Positions 1 through 8,333 of a stretch of 25,844 bases of DNA are shown here, piece after piece (within the stretch, counting starts at the first letter, position 1; each line of letters starts with the position of its first letter). The position numbers were made by a program, and so were the translations under genes. Origin of the DNA: JBBREP01 sp036501845 (lineage in GTDB: Bacteria > Actinomycetota > Acidimicrobiia > IMCC26256 > PALSA-610); assembly GCA_036501845.1 (NCBI GenBank), contig DASXZO010000127.1, positions 1 through 25,844 of the forward strand, read 5' to 3'. Below the pieces are notes generated by a model. It was not told the DNA's origin. It ran no database searches and worked only from the letters and a program-made list of their open reading frames with translations.

Positions 1-35
1 CGTCGTTTGACTTCGATAATCGAAGTCAAACGACG
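1..35. repeat. Perfect inverted repeat at the window edge
   Basis: Arm 1 (1-16, CGTCGTTTGACTTCGA) is the exact reverse complement of arm 2 (20-35), with TAA between them. The element is about 46% GC, well below its surroundings. It lies upstream of gatD, where murT or a promoter would be expected. It could be an operator, a terminator of an upstream gene, or an assembly artefact of the kind found at contig ends. The sequence alone does not decide. Confidence 0.85.
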
Positions 36-62
36 CCCGGAGGATCTCGGCGGCGCGGTGGG

Positions 63-797
63 GTGGGGCGGGACTCGGAGGTGGCCATCGGGCTGCTGTT
101 TCCCGAGTTGCTCGGTACCTACGGCGATCGAGGCAACGCGCTCGTGCTCCGCTCGCGCCTCGCGCGGCGCGGCGTCGCCGCGCGCATCGTGGAGATCGCG
201 CCTGACGACCCAATCCCCGCTTCGCTCGACTGCTACTTGCTCGGCGGCGGCGAGGACCACGCCGAGATCGTGGCGCTCGACCGGCTCGAGCGGTCACAGC
301 TGCGCGAGGCGTGGGAGCGCGGCGCCGCAGTGGTGGGTGTGTGCGCAGGTTTGCAACTACTCGGCACCCAGCTCGTGCTGGAAGGCGAGCGACGTGACGG
401 TCTGGGTTTCTTCGCGGCGAGCACGGAGCCCGGTGGGGCGCGCTGCGTGGGCGAAGTAGTGATCGAGTCGAGCGATGCACTGTTGGGCACCATCGCCGGC
501 TTCGAGAACCATCAGGGCGTGACCACGATCGGTGCCGGCGTACGGCCGCTCGGGCGGCACGCCGACGGGCGACCCGAAGGTGTGTTGGGGGAGCGTCTCG
601 TCGGCACTTACCTGCACGGGCCGGTGCTGGTGCGCAATCCGTTGCTCGCAGATCGCGTGCTGGCATGGATTGCCGGCCCACTCGAGCCGCTCGACGACGG
701 CTTCGAAGCGGCATTGCACGACGCGCGGGTGGCCGCGGTCGGCGGCGTTCGCCCGTTGCGGCACCGCCGTCTCGCTCGCGCTGGAGGTGGCGCGTAG
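63..797 (+). CDS. gatD: Lipid II isoglutaminyl synthase, glutamine amidotransferase subunit GatD
   Basis: This 244-residue class I glutamine amidotransferase matches GatD, the glutaminase that feeds ammonia to MurT so that the D-Glu of the lipid II stem peptide is amidated to D-iso-glutamine in the cytoplasm. The N-terminus carries the family signature PELLGTYGDRGNA (residues 14-26). The nucleophile elbow GVCAGLQLLG gives Cys94, and YLHGPVLVRNP gives His185, both near the positions of the catalytic pair in characterised GatD. The GTG at 63 is chosen because it gives the usual short lead-in to the first strand; GTG at 81 is an alternative. The reading frame is open to the window edge, so an upstream start cannot be excluded. 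MurT normally lies just upstream and would be outside the window. CobB/CobQ-type amidotransferases are related, but the length and signature favour GatD. Confidence 0.9.
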   Translation: MGRDSEVAIGLLFPELLGTYGDRGNALVLRSRLARRGVAARIVEIAPDDPIPASLDCYLLGGGEDHAEIVALDRLERSQLREAWERGAAVVGVCAGLQLLGTQLVLEGERRDGLGFFAASTEPGGARCVGEVVIESSDALLGTIAGFENHQGVTTIGAGVRPLGRHADGRPEGVLGERLVGTYLHGPVLVRNPLLADRVLAWIAGPLEPLDDGFEAALHDARVAAVGGVRPLRHRRLARAGGGA

Positions 798-809
798 GCC
801 GTCCGGACC

Positions 810-1637
810 ATGTCGCGCGTGCCCGATTCGACCGATCCAGCACGTATGCAGCGGCACCACGCGCGGCACCCGCGCGGCATGACCTTCGTGGAGATCGTCG
901 TCATGGTGTCCTTCGTGGGGATCGTCGCCGGGCTGGTCGTGTACGCCATGAACGGAGCGCACAAGACGCAGCCGTCGACGGCGTGTGCGGTCGACGCGCA
1001 GAACGTGCGCAACGCGGAGACCGGCTTCCACTCGGCCCACGGTGTGTACACCGACGAGCCGACGCTCGTGCGCGACGGCGACCTTGCCTCGCAGTCGGCG
1101 CTGCACACCGTGATCACGAACGGCCAGACGTACACGATCATCTCGGCGGGCCCGTGCGCCACGCAGCTCTTGAGCGACGGCTTCGAGCCGCCGGCAGTCA
1201 GCGGGGCTCAGCCCGGTAGCTCGTACACCCAGAGCCAACCCGCGACGTTGGGCGCATGGAGCGTGGTGTCGGGCACGGTGTCGGTGGTGTCGACGTCGAA
1301 GTGGACGCTCCCCGCCGGCGGCTTGCAGGCCATCGAGCTCAGCGGCAAGAGCACGTACGGCGCGATTCAGCGCACGGTGGGCGGTCTCGTACCGGGCAAC
1401 ACCTATACGTTGCGTTTCGACTACGCGTTGGGCACCTGCGGTCCCAAAGCCGGCGTGCGGGTGCAGGTGGGCGACCTCGACACCACCCTGAACGTCACGA
1501 ACCCGGCCAGCAAGGGCTACCTGATCGCCACTTCCTCGTTCACGGCCCAGCAGGCCACGCAGGAGCTCACCTTCACCGGTGCCGGGCCGGTACCGGACTG
1601 CGGCGCGCTGCTCGACGATGTGACCGTCACCACATAG
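810..1637 (+). CDS. Type IV prepilin-like protein with a C-terminal DUF642-like domain
   Basis: This 275-residue protein starts with a positively charged leader ending in Gly23, then MTFVEIVVMVSFVGIVAG, a prepilin signature with Glu at +5 of the mature protein and a hydrophobic helix (about residues 24-46). That predicts cleavage after Gly23 by a type IV prepilin peptidase and N-methylation. Residues about 47-125 form a pilin-like segment. Residues about 135-275 (GAWSVVSGTVSVVS, GLVPGNTYTLRFDYA, CGALLDDVTVTT) resemble DUF642 or carbohydrate-binding jelly-roll domains. An internal ATG at 846 would give a more usual 11-residue leader. It begins 12 nt after gatD, so it may be co-transcribed. No other pilus assembly gene is visible. 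The secretion machinery and ligand are unknown; a surface-exposed minor pilin or adhesin is inference. Confidence 0.75.
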   Translation: MSRVPDSTDPARMQRHHARHPRGMTFVEIVVMVSFVGIVAGLVVYAMNGAHKTQPSTACAVDAQNVRNAETGFHSAHGVYTDEPTLVRDGDLASQSALHTVITNGQTYTIISAGPCATQLLSDGFEPPAVSGAQPGSSYTQSQPATLGAWSVVSGTVSVVSTSKWTLPAGGLQAIELSGKSTYGAIQRTVGGLVPGNTYTLRFDYALGTCGPKAGVRVQVGDLDTTLNVTNPASKGYLIATSSFTAQQATQELTFTGAGPVPDCGALLDDVTVTT

Positions 1638-1702
1638 ACCAGAGCCCCAGGTGGGCCAATCGCGCGGTTGGTTTCGTGGAGGCCGCGCGTAACTTTGGAG
1701 TG

Positions 1703-4300
1703 ATGGCCGTTACGGGGACCTTGGCGCGCCGCGGGCTGCTCGCGAACAAGTGGCGTCTCGCGCTCACTGCGCTCGCCGTGGTGTTGGGCGTGTCGTTCGT
1801 GAGTGGCAGCTTCATGCTGCGCGACAGCCTCAACACTGCCTTCTCCGATCTCGTCACGCAGGCCAACCACGGCATCGACGCGCAGGTGCGCACGAAGCTG
1901 CTCTTCGGCGACAACACCGCGCGCAACCCGGTCCCGCCGCAGTTGCTCACGCAGGTGCAACACGTCGACGGCGTCGCCGCCGCGGCCGGCACGGTAGGGC
2001 AGGTGCCGGTCACGATCATCGGCAAGAACGGCAAGGCCAAGACGCCGGGCGCGGCCCCCACGATCGGGCTCGCGTGGATCAACGACTCGAAGCTCACGAG
2101 TCTCCACCTCGCCGCCGGCCGCCGGCCCCACGGCACGGGCGAAGTCGCGGTCGACAAGACCGCGGCCAAGAAGACGGGCTACAGCATCGGTCAATCGATC
2201 CGTGTGGTGCTGCCCACCGGCGCGCGCAACTTCCGCCTCGTCGGCACGTTCAAGTTCGGCACCTCCGACAGCCTCGCGGGTGCATACCTCGTGGGCTTCG
2301 ACCCCACAGTCGCGTCGCAGCTGCTCGGTCTGCACGGCTTCTACGAAGCGATCGACGCGCGCGCGGTGCCGGGTGTGTCGTCCCAGGAACTCGCGTCGCG
2401 CCTCAACGCGATCCTGCCGCACGGCTACGAGGCGATCGACAACGCCAAGCTCAACCAGGAGGCGAAGGACAACTTCGGCTTCATCAACGCCATTGCCACG
2501 GGCCTCCTCGCCTTCGCGTTGATCGCACTGTTCGTGAGCGGCTTCATCATCAACAACACCTTCGCGATCCTGGCCAGCCAGCGCCTGCGCGAACTCGGTC
2601 TCCTGCGCGCGCTCGGGAGTTCGGCGCGCCAGGTGCGCGTGCTCATGTTCGTCGAGGCACTCGTGGTGGGTGTGACCGCGTCGATCGTCGGTATCGGCGC
2701 GGGCGTGTTGATCGAATTGGGGATCCGGGCGCTCATCTCTGCGCTCGGCGGCGGCCTCCCGGGCACGTTCGTGCTCACGCCCACTCCGATCATCTGGGGC
2801 TTCGCCGTCGGCATCGTCGTCACGATGGCCGCGGCGCTCACGCCGGCATTCCGCGCCGGCCGCATCCCGCCGGTGGCGGCAATGTCCGCCGAGCACACCG
2901 CGAGCGCGCACGAGAGCAAGTGGCGGCTCGTGATCCCCGCGGCGTTCGCAGTGATCGGCGTGGTCGCGTTCATCGTCGGGCTGTTCGCGCGCCCCGGCGG
3001 CACCGCGCAGTGGCTCACGCTCGCCGGCGTCGGCGCGGCCCTGCTGTTCGTGGGTGTCGCGGGACTGGCGCGGCTCGTGGTGCGCCCTGTGCTCGTGGGA
3101 GTGAGCGCGGTGCTGCGGCCGATCGCGCGCATCGTCTCGTACCCGTTCACGGTCGGCATGCAACGGGCCCGCCAGCGCATCATCGGCCAGATCGCGCGCG
3201 ACAACACGTCGCGCACGCCGCGGCGCACATCGGCAGCCGCCGCGGCGCTGATGATCGGTCTTGCGTTCGTCACGGTCGGGTCGGTGCTTGGGGCATCGAT
3301 CAAGCAAACGCTGCGCAACCAGCTGCACACTTCGATCCGGGCCGACCTGTTCATCCAGGACAAGTCGAACTTCGAGGGCATGCCGTCGACGGTCACCGCG
3401 GGCATCGCCAAAGTTCCCGGCGTCACCGACGTCAGCGGGTTCCGGGGCGGAAGCTTCAAGTACACCGACAGTGAGAAGAGCGCGCTCTTCGCCGATCACA
3501 CCACGGCCGAGAAGCTCTTGGACATCGACCTGAAGTCGGGCTCGTGGAGCGGGCTCGGTCTCAACAAAGTGTTCGTGTACACCGACCCGGCGAAGGAGCA
3601 CCACCTCCACGTGGGTTCGACGATGCCCGTGCAGTTCCCGTCGGGGCAGCGCCGCACCCTCACGGTGGCCGGCGTGTACGGAGACTCCAGCATCGTCGGC
3701 AACTATCTGCTCGACGTGTCGACATACGAGCAGAACTTCACCGGCGTCGCGCTCGATCAGTTCGCCGGAGCGCGCGTCGAGCCCGGCCAGTCGGTGAACG
3801 CGGTCAAGGACTCCGTGGCCACCTATCTCGCCAGTGCCGATCCGTCCGTCACCGTGCAGAACCGCCAGGAGTTCCAGCAATCACAGGAGAACCAGGTCAA
3901 CCAGTTCTTCGTGCTGATCAACTCGCTGTTGTTCCTCGCGGTGGTGATCGCGCTCATCGGCATCGCCAACACACTTGCCCTCTCGGTGTTCGAACGCACC
4001 CGCGAGCTCGGCTTGATGCGCGCTGTGGGCATGGCGCGCACGCAGACGAAGTCGATGGTGCGCTGGGAATCGGTGCTGATCGCGGTGTTCGGTGCGCTGC
4101 TCGGAATCGTGTTGGGAATCGTGCTCGGCGTCCTCGTGGCCGGTGCGCTGCCGTCGGCGGTGGTGTCGGCGGTGTCGATCCCGGGTGGCCAGCTGCTCGG
4201 ATACGTGGTGTTGGCAATCGTCGCCGGCACGATCGCGGCGTATTTCCCGGCGAGGCGCGCTGCGAAGATGAACGTGCTCGCCGCCATCGCCACCGAGTAG
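1703..4300 (+). CDS. ABC transporter permease, two FtsX modules (MacB-like)
   Basis: This is an 865-residue membrane protein. ATG at 1703 follows GGAG (1697-1700); the overlapping GTG at 1700 is an alternative. Helix 1 is at about residues 17-38, followed by a large extracytoplasmic MacB-type core to about 255. An FtsX module of three helices follows (about 256-287, 312-336, 361-383), then two central helices (about 409-430, 436-460). Helix 7 (about 511-533) opens a second extracytoplasmic core, and a second FtsX module closes the protein (about 733-760, 789-814, 831-851). Both modules carry the coupling signature LRELGLLRALG or TRELGLMRAVG (from about 2587 and 4006). This architecture belongs to permeases that use a separate LolD/MacB-type ATPase to extract lipids or peptides from the membrane. 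No ATPase gene is adjacent here. Confidence 0.85.
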   Translation: MAVTGTLARRGLLANKWRLALTALAVVLGVSFVSGSFMLRDSLNTAFSDLVTQANHGIDAQVRTKLLFGDNTARNPVPPQLLTQVQHVDGVAAAAGTVGQVPVTIIGKNGKAKTPGAAPTIGLAWINDSKLTSLHLAAGRRPHGTGEVAVDKTAAKKTGYSIGQSIRVVLPTGARNFRLVGTFKFGTSDSLAGAYLVGFDPTVASQLLGLHGFYEAIDARAVPGVSSQELASRLNAILPHGYEAIDNAKLNQEAKDNFGFINAIATGLLAFALIALFVSGFIINNTFAILASQRLRELGLLRALGSSARQVRVLMFVEALVVGVTASIVGIGAGVLIELGIRALISALGGGLPGTFVLTPTPIIWGFAVGIVVTMAAALTPAFRAGRIPPVAAMSAEHTASAHESKWRLVIPAAFAVIGVVAFIVGLFARPGGTAQWLTLAGVGAALLFVGVAGLARLVVRPVLVGVSAVLRPIARIVSYPFTVGMQRARQRIIGQIARDNTSRTPRRTSAAAAALMIGLAFVTVGSVLGASIKQTLRNQLHTSIRADLFIQDKSNFEGMPSTVTAGIAKVPGVTDVSGFRGGSFKYTDSEKSALFADHTTAEKLLDIDLKSGSWSGLGLNKVFVYTDPAKEHHLHVGSTMPVQFPSGQRRTLTVAGVYGDSSIVGNYLLDVSTYEQNFTGVALDQFAGARVEPGQSVNAVKDSVATYLASADPSVTVQNRQEFQQSQENQVNQFFVLINSLLFLAVVIALIGIANTLALSVFERTRELGLMRAVGMARTQTKSMVRWESVLIAVFGALLGIVLGIVLGVLVAGALPSAVVSAVSIPGGQLLGYVVLAIVAGTIAAYFPARRAAKMNVLAAIATE

Positions 4301-4352
4301 TTGCGTTCACCACACTCGCTTGGCCGGCGCCTCGCGTCCCGAAGGGCGTCGC

Positions 4353-4358
4353 TACCCT
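4353..4358 (+). promoter_or_regulatory. Candidate -10 box for the acyltransferase gene
   Basis: TACCCT ends 9 nt before the ATG at 4368. Transcription would begin within a few bases of that ATG and give a leaderless or near-leaderless mRNA. No clear -35 box or Shine-Dalgarno sequence is seen. Confidence 0.4.
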
Positions 4359-4367
4359 GCACACCCG

Positions 4368-5600
4368 ATGGCCGGCACTGACACCGCAGCGCAGGTCGAG
4401 GGCGACGAGCCCGCTGAGGCGATCGCCGCGCCCCGCCGCCTCGGCTACATGCCGGCGCTCGACGGTCTTCGCGCGATCGCGATCACGCTCGTGGTGCTGT
4501 TCCACTACCCGTGGATCGTCAAGCCGTTCCACAGCGCGCCCGTGCACGGTGGGTTCCTGGGCGTCGACATGTTCTTCGTGCTGTCGGGTTTTCTCATCAC
4601 GACGCTGCTGCTCGAGGAGCGGAGCAAGAACGGCCGCGTCTCGCTGAAGGGCTTCTACCAACGGCGGGCGCGGCGCCTGCTCCCGGCGTTCTTCGTGTTG
4701 TTCGTGCTCGCGCTCATCGAGCACTTCGTGTTCTCGCTGCAGCCGACGACGGCGGGACTGATCGGCATGCTCGTGTACATGGCGAACTGGGTGCAGATCT
4801 GGAGACCCGACTCGCTCGGCGGGGTGTTCGGGCACACGTGGTCGCTGGCGATCGAGGAGCAGTTCTACCTGCTGTTCCCGTTGCTGCTGATCGGCCTGAT
4901 CCGGTTGGGACTTCGACGCGTCGGGCTCGCGCTCGCGCTCGTCGGTGGCGCGCTCGCGGCGTGGGGATGGCGCGTTGCCGTGTGGCACCGCCAAAGCGTC
5001 AACAAGGTGACGTTCGTCGACTTCTACGCGCAGATCACCGGGCGCTCGCTGCCCGACACCGATCCGTTCCGTTTTCGTGAATGGAACCGCTGGTATTACG
5101 GCACCGACACTCGCGCCGACGCGCTGCTCATCGGCTGCGCCGCGGCCGTGATCTTCGTGTGGCTCGCTCGCCGACCGTTGCGGCGTGGCTTCACGATCGG
5201 CGCCGCGGTCGTGGCAATGATCGCGTTCGTCGTTGGCGGGTTCGTGGTGGCGCGGGCGTCGATCCCCGCCGGTTGGATTCCCGACTGGGGTCTGTTCCTG
5301 CTCGAGTCGTGCGCGGCCATCACAGTCCTCGGGCTCGCATTGGCGCCGCGCGCGCCGTTGTCGCGCGTGTTGTCGTTGCCGCCGCTCGTGTATCTCGGCC
5401 GCCGTTCGTACGCCATCTACCTGTTCCACATCTTCATCTTCCAGCAGCTGCGTACGCAGCGGACGCATCTGGGCTCGATCGCGCAGTTCTGGTTGCTGAT
5501 GGCGGTCACGCTCGTGGCGGCCGAACTCTCGTGGCGCTACATCGAGTCGCCGTTCATGCGCGGCCGCCGCCGTTACGAACGCGAGCCGGCCGCGACCTGA
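4368..5600 (+). CDS. Acyltransferase family 3 (OafA-like) membrane protein
   Basis: This 410-residue integral membrane O-acyltransferase begins at ATG 4368; longer in-frame starts lie upstream of the candidate -10 box. Family motifs in order are PALDGLRAIAITLVVLFHY (29-47, with His46 as the likely catalytic base), GGFLGVDMFFVLSGFLIT (61-78), FYQRRARRLLPA (96-107) and HTWSLAIEEQFYLLFP (156-171). About ten hydrophobic helices span the rest. The protein ends in RRRYEREPAAT without an SGNH esterase domain, so this is the short form. Such enzymes move acetyl or other acyl groups onto sugars of surface polysaccharide, peptidoglycan, lipids or secondary metabolites. The acceptor cannot be told from sequence. 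It is tail-to-tail with the CopD-like gene, 4 nt apart. Confidence 0.88.
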   Translation: MAGTDTAAQVEGDEPAEAIAAPRRLGYMPALDGLRAIAITLVVLFHYPWIVKPFHSAPVHGGFLGVDMFFVLSGFLITTLLLEERSKNGRVSLKGFYQRRARRLLPAFFVLFVLALIEHFVFSLQPTTAGLIGMLVYMANWVQIWRPDSLGGVFGHTWSLAIEEQFYLLFPLLLIGLIRLGLRRVGLALALVGGALAAWGWRVAVWHRQSVNKVTFVDFYAQITGRSLPDTDPFRFREWNRWYYGTDTRADALLIGCAAAVIFVWLARRPLRRGFTIGAAVVAMIAFVVGGFVVARASIPAGWIPDWGLFLLESCAAITVLGLALAPRAPLSRVLSLPPLVYLGRRSYAIYLFHIFIFQQLRTQRTHLGSIAQFWLLMAVTLVAAELSWRYIESPFMRGRRRYEREPAAT

Positions 5601-5604
5601 CGGC

Positions 5605-6006
5605 TCAGCCGTGCAGCAGCACGCCGAGGAACAACGCCGCGACGCTGGAGAGACCGGCAAGCGCGCCCCACACCGCGAGCCCGAGGCGTGAGCGGCTGAT
5701 CGCATGGGCCCACGCGGCGATCCCTGCGAGCGCGACCACGATCAGCTTCACGAACAGCGTCACGCCGTAGGCGCCCGACAACGTGGGCTTCACCGCGAGG
5801 ATGTTCCATACTCCGGTGATCAACAGCACGCCGTAGGCCGGCCAGGCCAGCTGCGCGAAGCGGTGGGCAACCGTGCGCGGCGCGTCGGGTGACAGTTCGC
5901 GCAGCCCCGGTACGAGGCCTGCGAGTGTGAGCTGACCGCCAACCCAGATGGTGGCCGCGAGGACGTGCAGGAACAGCCGCAGCGTGGTGAGCGACGGGCT
6001 GAGCAC
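5605..6006 (-). CDS. CopD-like four-helix membrane protein
   Basis: This 133-residue protein has four hydrophobic helices (about 8-30, 52-70, 82-102 and 108-131). The N-terminal LHVLAATIWVGG (13-24) and WPAYGVLLITGVWN (55-68) are typical of the CopD domain in copper resistance and cytochrome-like membrane proteins. His14, His49 and His101 could take part in metal or heme binding. The start is GTG at 6006; the nearby ATG at 6014 is in another frame. It is transcribed divergently from the efflux pump fusion. No copper chaperone (CopC) or copper ATPase is visible, so a copper role is only an inference from the family. Confidence 0.7.
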   Translation of the reverse strand: MLSPSLTTLRLFLHVLAATIWVGGQLTLAGLVPGLRELSPDAPRTVAHRFAQLAWPAYGVLLITGVWNILAVKPTLSGAYGVTLFVKLIVVALAGIAAWAHAISRSRLGLAVWGALAGLSSVAALFLGVLLHG

Positions 6007-6034
6007 GCGGCCATTTTGACCGACGCACGCGCAT

Positions 6035-6055
6035 TCACCCGCAGCGTGGCGGTGA
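6035..6055. promoter_or_regulatory. Possible operator in the CopD / efflux-fusion divergent region
   Basis: TCACC (6035-6039) and GGTGA (6051-6055) form an inverted repeat with an 11-nt spacer, in the 71-nt gap between the two divergent genes. The TetR domain of the neighbouring fusion protein could bind here. The arms are short and the match could be chance. Confidence 0.25.
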
Positions 6056-6077
6056 TCGGCGCGAACATCTCAGGTCG

Positions 6078-8252
6078 ATGGCCGTGGACACTGCCGCCCC
6101 GATCGACATCCCCGGCGCGTCGGTCTTTGATCCCTCGGTGTACGGCCGGCGGTGGTGGATCCTCGCGGTGCTGTGTCTCAGCCTGCTGATCGTCGGCATC
6201 GACGGCACGATCGTGAACGTCGCGCTTCCGAGCATCGTGCGCGAGCTCGGCGCGTCGTCGAGTCAGCTCCAATGGATCGTCGACGCGTACACGCTCGTCT
6301 TCGCGAGCTTCTTGCTCCTCGCCGGCAGCCTCGGTGATCGCTACGGCCGCAAGACCGCGCTCACCGCAGGGCTGATCGTGTTCGGTGCCGGATCGCTCGC
6401 CTCCGCGCTCGTCGGCTCGGCCGGCGGGCTGATCCTCACCCGAGCCGTGCAGGGCTTCGGCGCGGCCTTCATCATGCCGTCGACGCTCTCGATCCTCACG
6501 AACGTGTTCCCCGACGACGAGCGCGGGCGCGCCATCGGCATCTGGGCCGGCGTGTCGGGCGTGGGCGTGGCCGTCGGCCCGATCACCGGCGGCTACTTGC
6601 TCCAGCACTTCTACTGGGGATCGATCTTCCTCGTGAACATGCCGGTGATCGCGGTCGCGCTCGTTGCCGGCTGGTTGCTCGTGCCGAACTCGCGCGATCC
6701 GCACGCGCCGAAGCTCGACCTCGTGGGCACGGTGCTGTCGGTCACGATGCTCTTCGCGCTGCTGTACGGGATCATCGAGGGGCCCACACGCGATTGGAGC
6801 GATTCGCTGATCGTCGCCGCGTTCGTGGTGGGCACCCTGCTGCTCGTTGCGTTCGCGGTGTGGGAGCTGCACTCGGACCACCCGATGCTCGACGTCACGT
6901 TCTTCAAGAACCCGCGCTTCTCGGCCGCGTCGATCGCGGTGACGCTCGTGTTCTTCGCGATGTTCGGGTCCCTGTTCTTCCTTTCGCAATACCTCCAGTT
7001 CGTGCTCGGCTACGACCCGCTGCAATCCGGGGTGCGCCTTTTGCCGATCGCCGCCGCGCTCGTGGTGGCCGCGCCGCTCAGCCCATTGTTGGTGGCGAGG
7101 GTGGGCACCAAGATCGTGGTCACCGCCGGCCTCGTGATCGTCGCGGTCGGGATGTGGCTGCTGTCGTATGCGTCGGTCGACAGCGGTTACGGGCTCGTGG
7201 CCGCCGTGTTGGCGCTGCTCGGCGTGGGCATGGCGATCGCGATGGCGCCCGCCACCGACTCGATCATGGGGTCGCTGCCGCCCGAGAAGGCCGGTGTCGG
7301 CTCCGCAGTGAACGACACCACACGTGAGGTGGGTGGCGCGCTCGGCGTGGCGATCCTCGGCAGCATCACCGCGAGCTCGTACCGCTCGCAGATCACCAGC
7401 ACGCCCGTGTACACGGTCGCGGCGAAGCAGTCACACGCGGCCGCCGCGGCACTCCACGACTCGGTGGGAAGCGCCGCGGCGCTCGCCGCGCACCTCCCGG
7501 CGAGTTCGGCGAAGTACGTGACTGCGGCGGCCAACGCCGCGTTCGTGCACGCGCTCGACCACACCGTGATCGTCGGAGCGATCGTCGCGTTGCTCGGCGC
7601 GGCGGTTGCCGCGATTTTCCTACCCGCGCGGCCCGTTGCCGCGGCGGCGTCGCCGCCGGGCATCCACGATCTCGTCGTCGCGACCGCGCAACGGCTCCCG
7701 AGTGGCGCGCGAACGAAGCGCGACGCGGCCGGCGCGGTGTTGCAGCTCCTCACCGAAGCCGGCTTTTCGAGTCTCACCTTCCACGGCGTTGCGAGTCGCT
7801 CGGGTGTGAGCACCAACACGATCGAGCGCTACTGGCGATCGCGCGTCGAAATGGTGGCCGACGCGGTGCAGATCGTGCTCTCCGACGTACCCGTCGCTGA
7901 CACCGGATCGTTCCGCGACGACTGTGAGACGTATCTCGCCGAGCTCTCCGCGGTGTTCGCGAACCCGAGCGCGATGCCCGTGATCACCCAGCTCATCAAC
8001 GAGAGCGCGCGCGACCCCGATCTCGCGCTGGCGTTGCGGTCGCACATCGTTGCGCCCCGGCGCGGTGCCCTGCTCGACCTGATCGAGCGTGCGGTGTCGC
8101 GCGGCCAGCTCGCTGAGAACACCGACCGTGACACGCTCGCCGACCTCCTCGTGGCGCCCCTCTACTACCGCGCCTTGGTGACCGGCGAGCCCGTCACCAC
8201 CGACACCGCCCACCGCATCGTGAGCGCGGTGCTCGACGGCAGTCGCGTCTGA
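6078..8252 (+). CDS. DHA2-family drug efflux pump fused to a C-terminal TetR regulator
   Basis: This single 724-residue reading frame holds two complete proteins. Residues about 24-515 are a 14-helix EmrB/QacA-type drug:H+ antiporter: IDGTIVNVALP (41-51), motif A GSLGDRYGRK (83-92), and motif C around GVSGVGVAVGPITGGYL (158-174). After a short Ala/Pro linker (about 516-540), residues about 544-724 read as a TetR/AcrR regulator: TKRDAAGAVLQLLTEAGF, then a helix-turn-helix at about 565-590 (FHGVASRSGVSTNTIERYW), then an all-helical ligand domain. I see no stop, and no ATG or other plausible restart in the linker. The pump has an even number of helices, so its C-terminus and the TetR domain should be cytoplasmic and could reach DNA from the membrane. 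Cytoplasmic release by proteolysis is another option. Substrate unknown. Confidence 0.88.
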   Translation: MAVDTAAPIDIPGASVFDPSVYGRRWWILAVLCLSLLIVGIDGTIVNVALPSIVRELGASSSQLQWIVDAYTLVFASFLLLAGSLGDRYGRKTALTAGLIVFGAGSLASALVGSAGGLILTRAVQGFGAAFIMPSTLSILTNVFPDDERGRAIGIWAGVSGVGVAVGPITGGYLLQHFYWGSIFLVNMPVIAVALVAGWLLVPNSRDPHAPKLDLVGTVLSVTMLFALLYGIIEGPTRDWSDSLIVAAFVVGTLLLVAFAVWELHSDHPMLDVTFFKNPRFSAASIAVTLVFFAMFGSLFFLSQYLQFVLGYDPLQSGVRLLPIAAALVVAAPLSPLLVARVGTKIVVTAGLVIVAVGMWLLSYASVDSGYGLVAAVLALLGVGMAIAMAPATDSIMGSLPPEKAGVGSAVNDTTREVGGALGVAILGSITASSYRSQITSTPVYTVAAKQSHAAAAALHDSVGSAAALAAHLPASSAKYVTAAANAAFVHALDHTVIVGAIVALLGAAVAAIFLPARPVAAAASPPGIHDLVVATAQRLPSGARTKRDAAGAVLQLLTEAGFSSLTFHGVASRSGVSTNTIERYWRSRVEMVADAVQIVLSDVPVADTGSFRDDCETYLAELSAVFANPSAMPVITQLINESARDPDLALALRSHIVAPRRGALLDLIERAVSRGQLAENTDRDTLADLLVAPLYYRALVTGEPVTTDTAHRIVSAVLDGSRV

Positions 8253-8333
8253 CGCCGCTGTCAGCTATCTTTAAAACAGGTATTTCACGGTCCGCCCTCG
8301 TGGATCGCCGGCAGCTGCCGAGGAGCGTTCTGC

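Noticed and set aside
7..459. Plus-strand open frame that could be the tail of murT or a separate gene
   Set aside because: It overlaps gatD in another frame over almost its whole length and shows no MurT sequence; the palindrome lies inside it.
1517..3880. Long open frame (787 codons) on the minus strand
   Set aside because: It is antisense to the FtsX permease, whose frame has clear domains. Its product is Arg/His/Asp-rich with no motif, as expected for a GC-rich shadow frame.
5600..5612. ACGGC-TCA-GCCGT hairpin between the convergent acyltransferase and CopD-like genes
   Set aside because: A 5-bp stem without a U-run is too weak to call a terminator.
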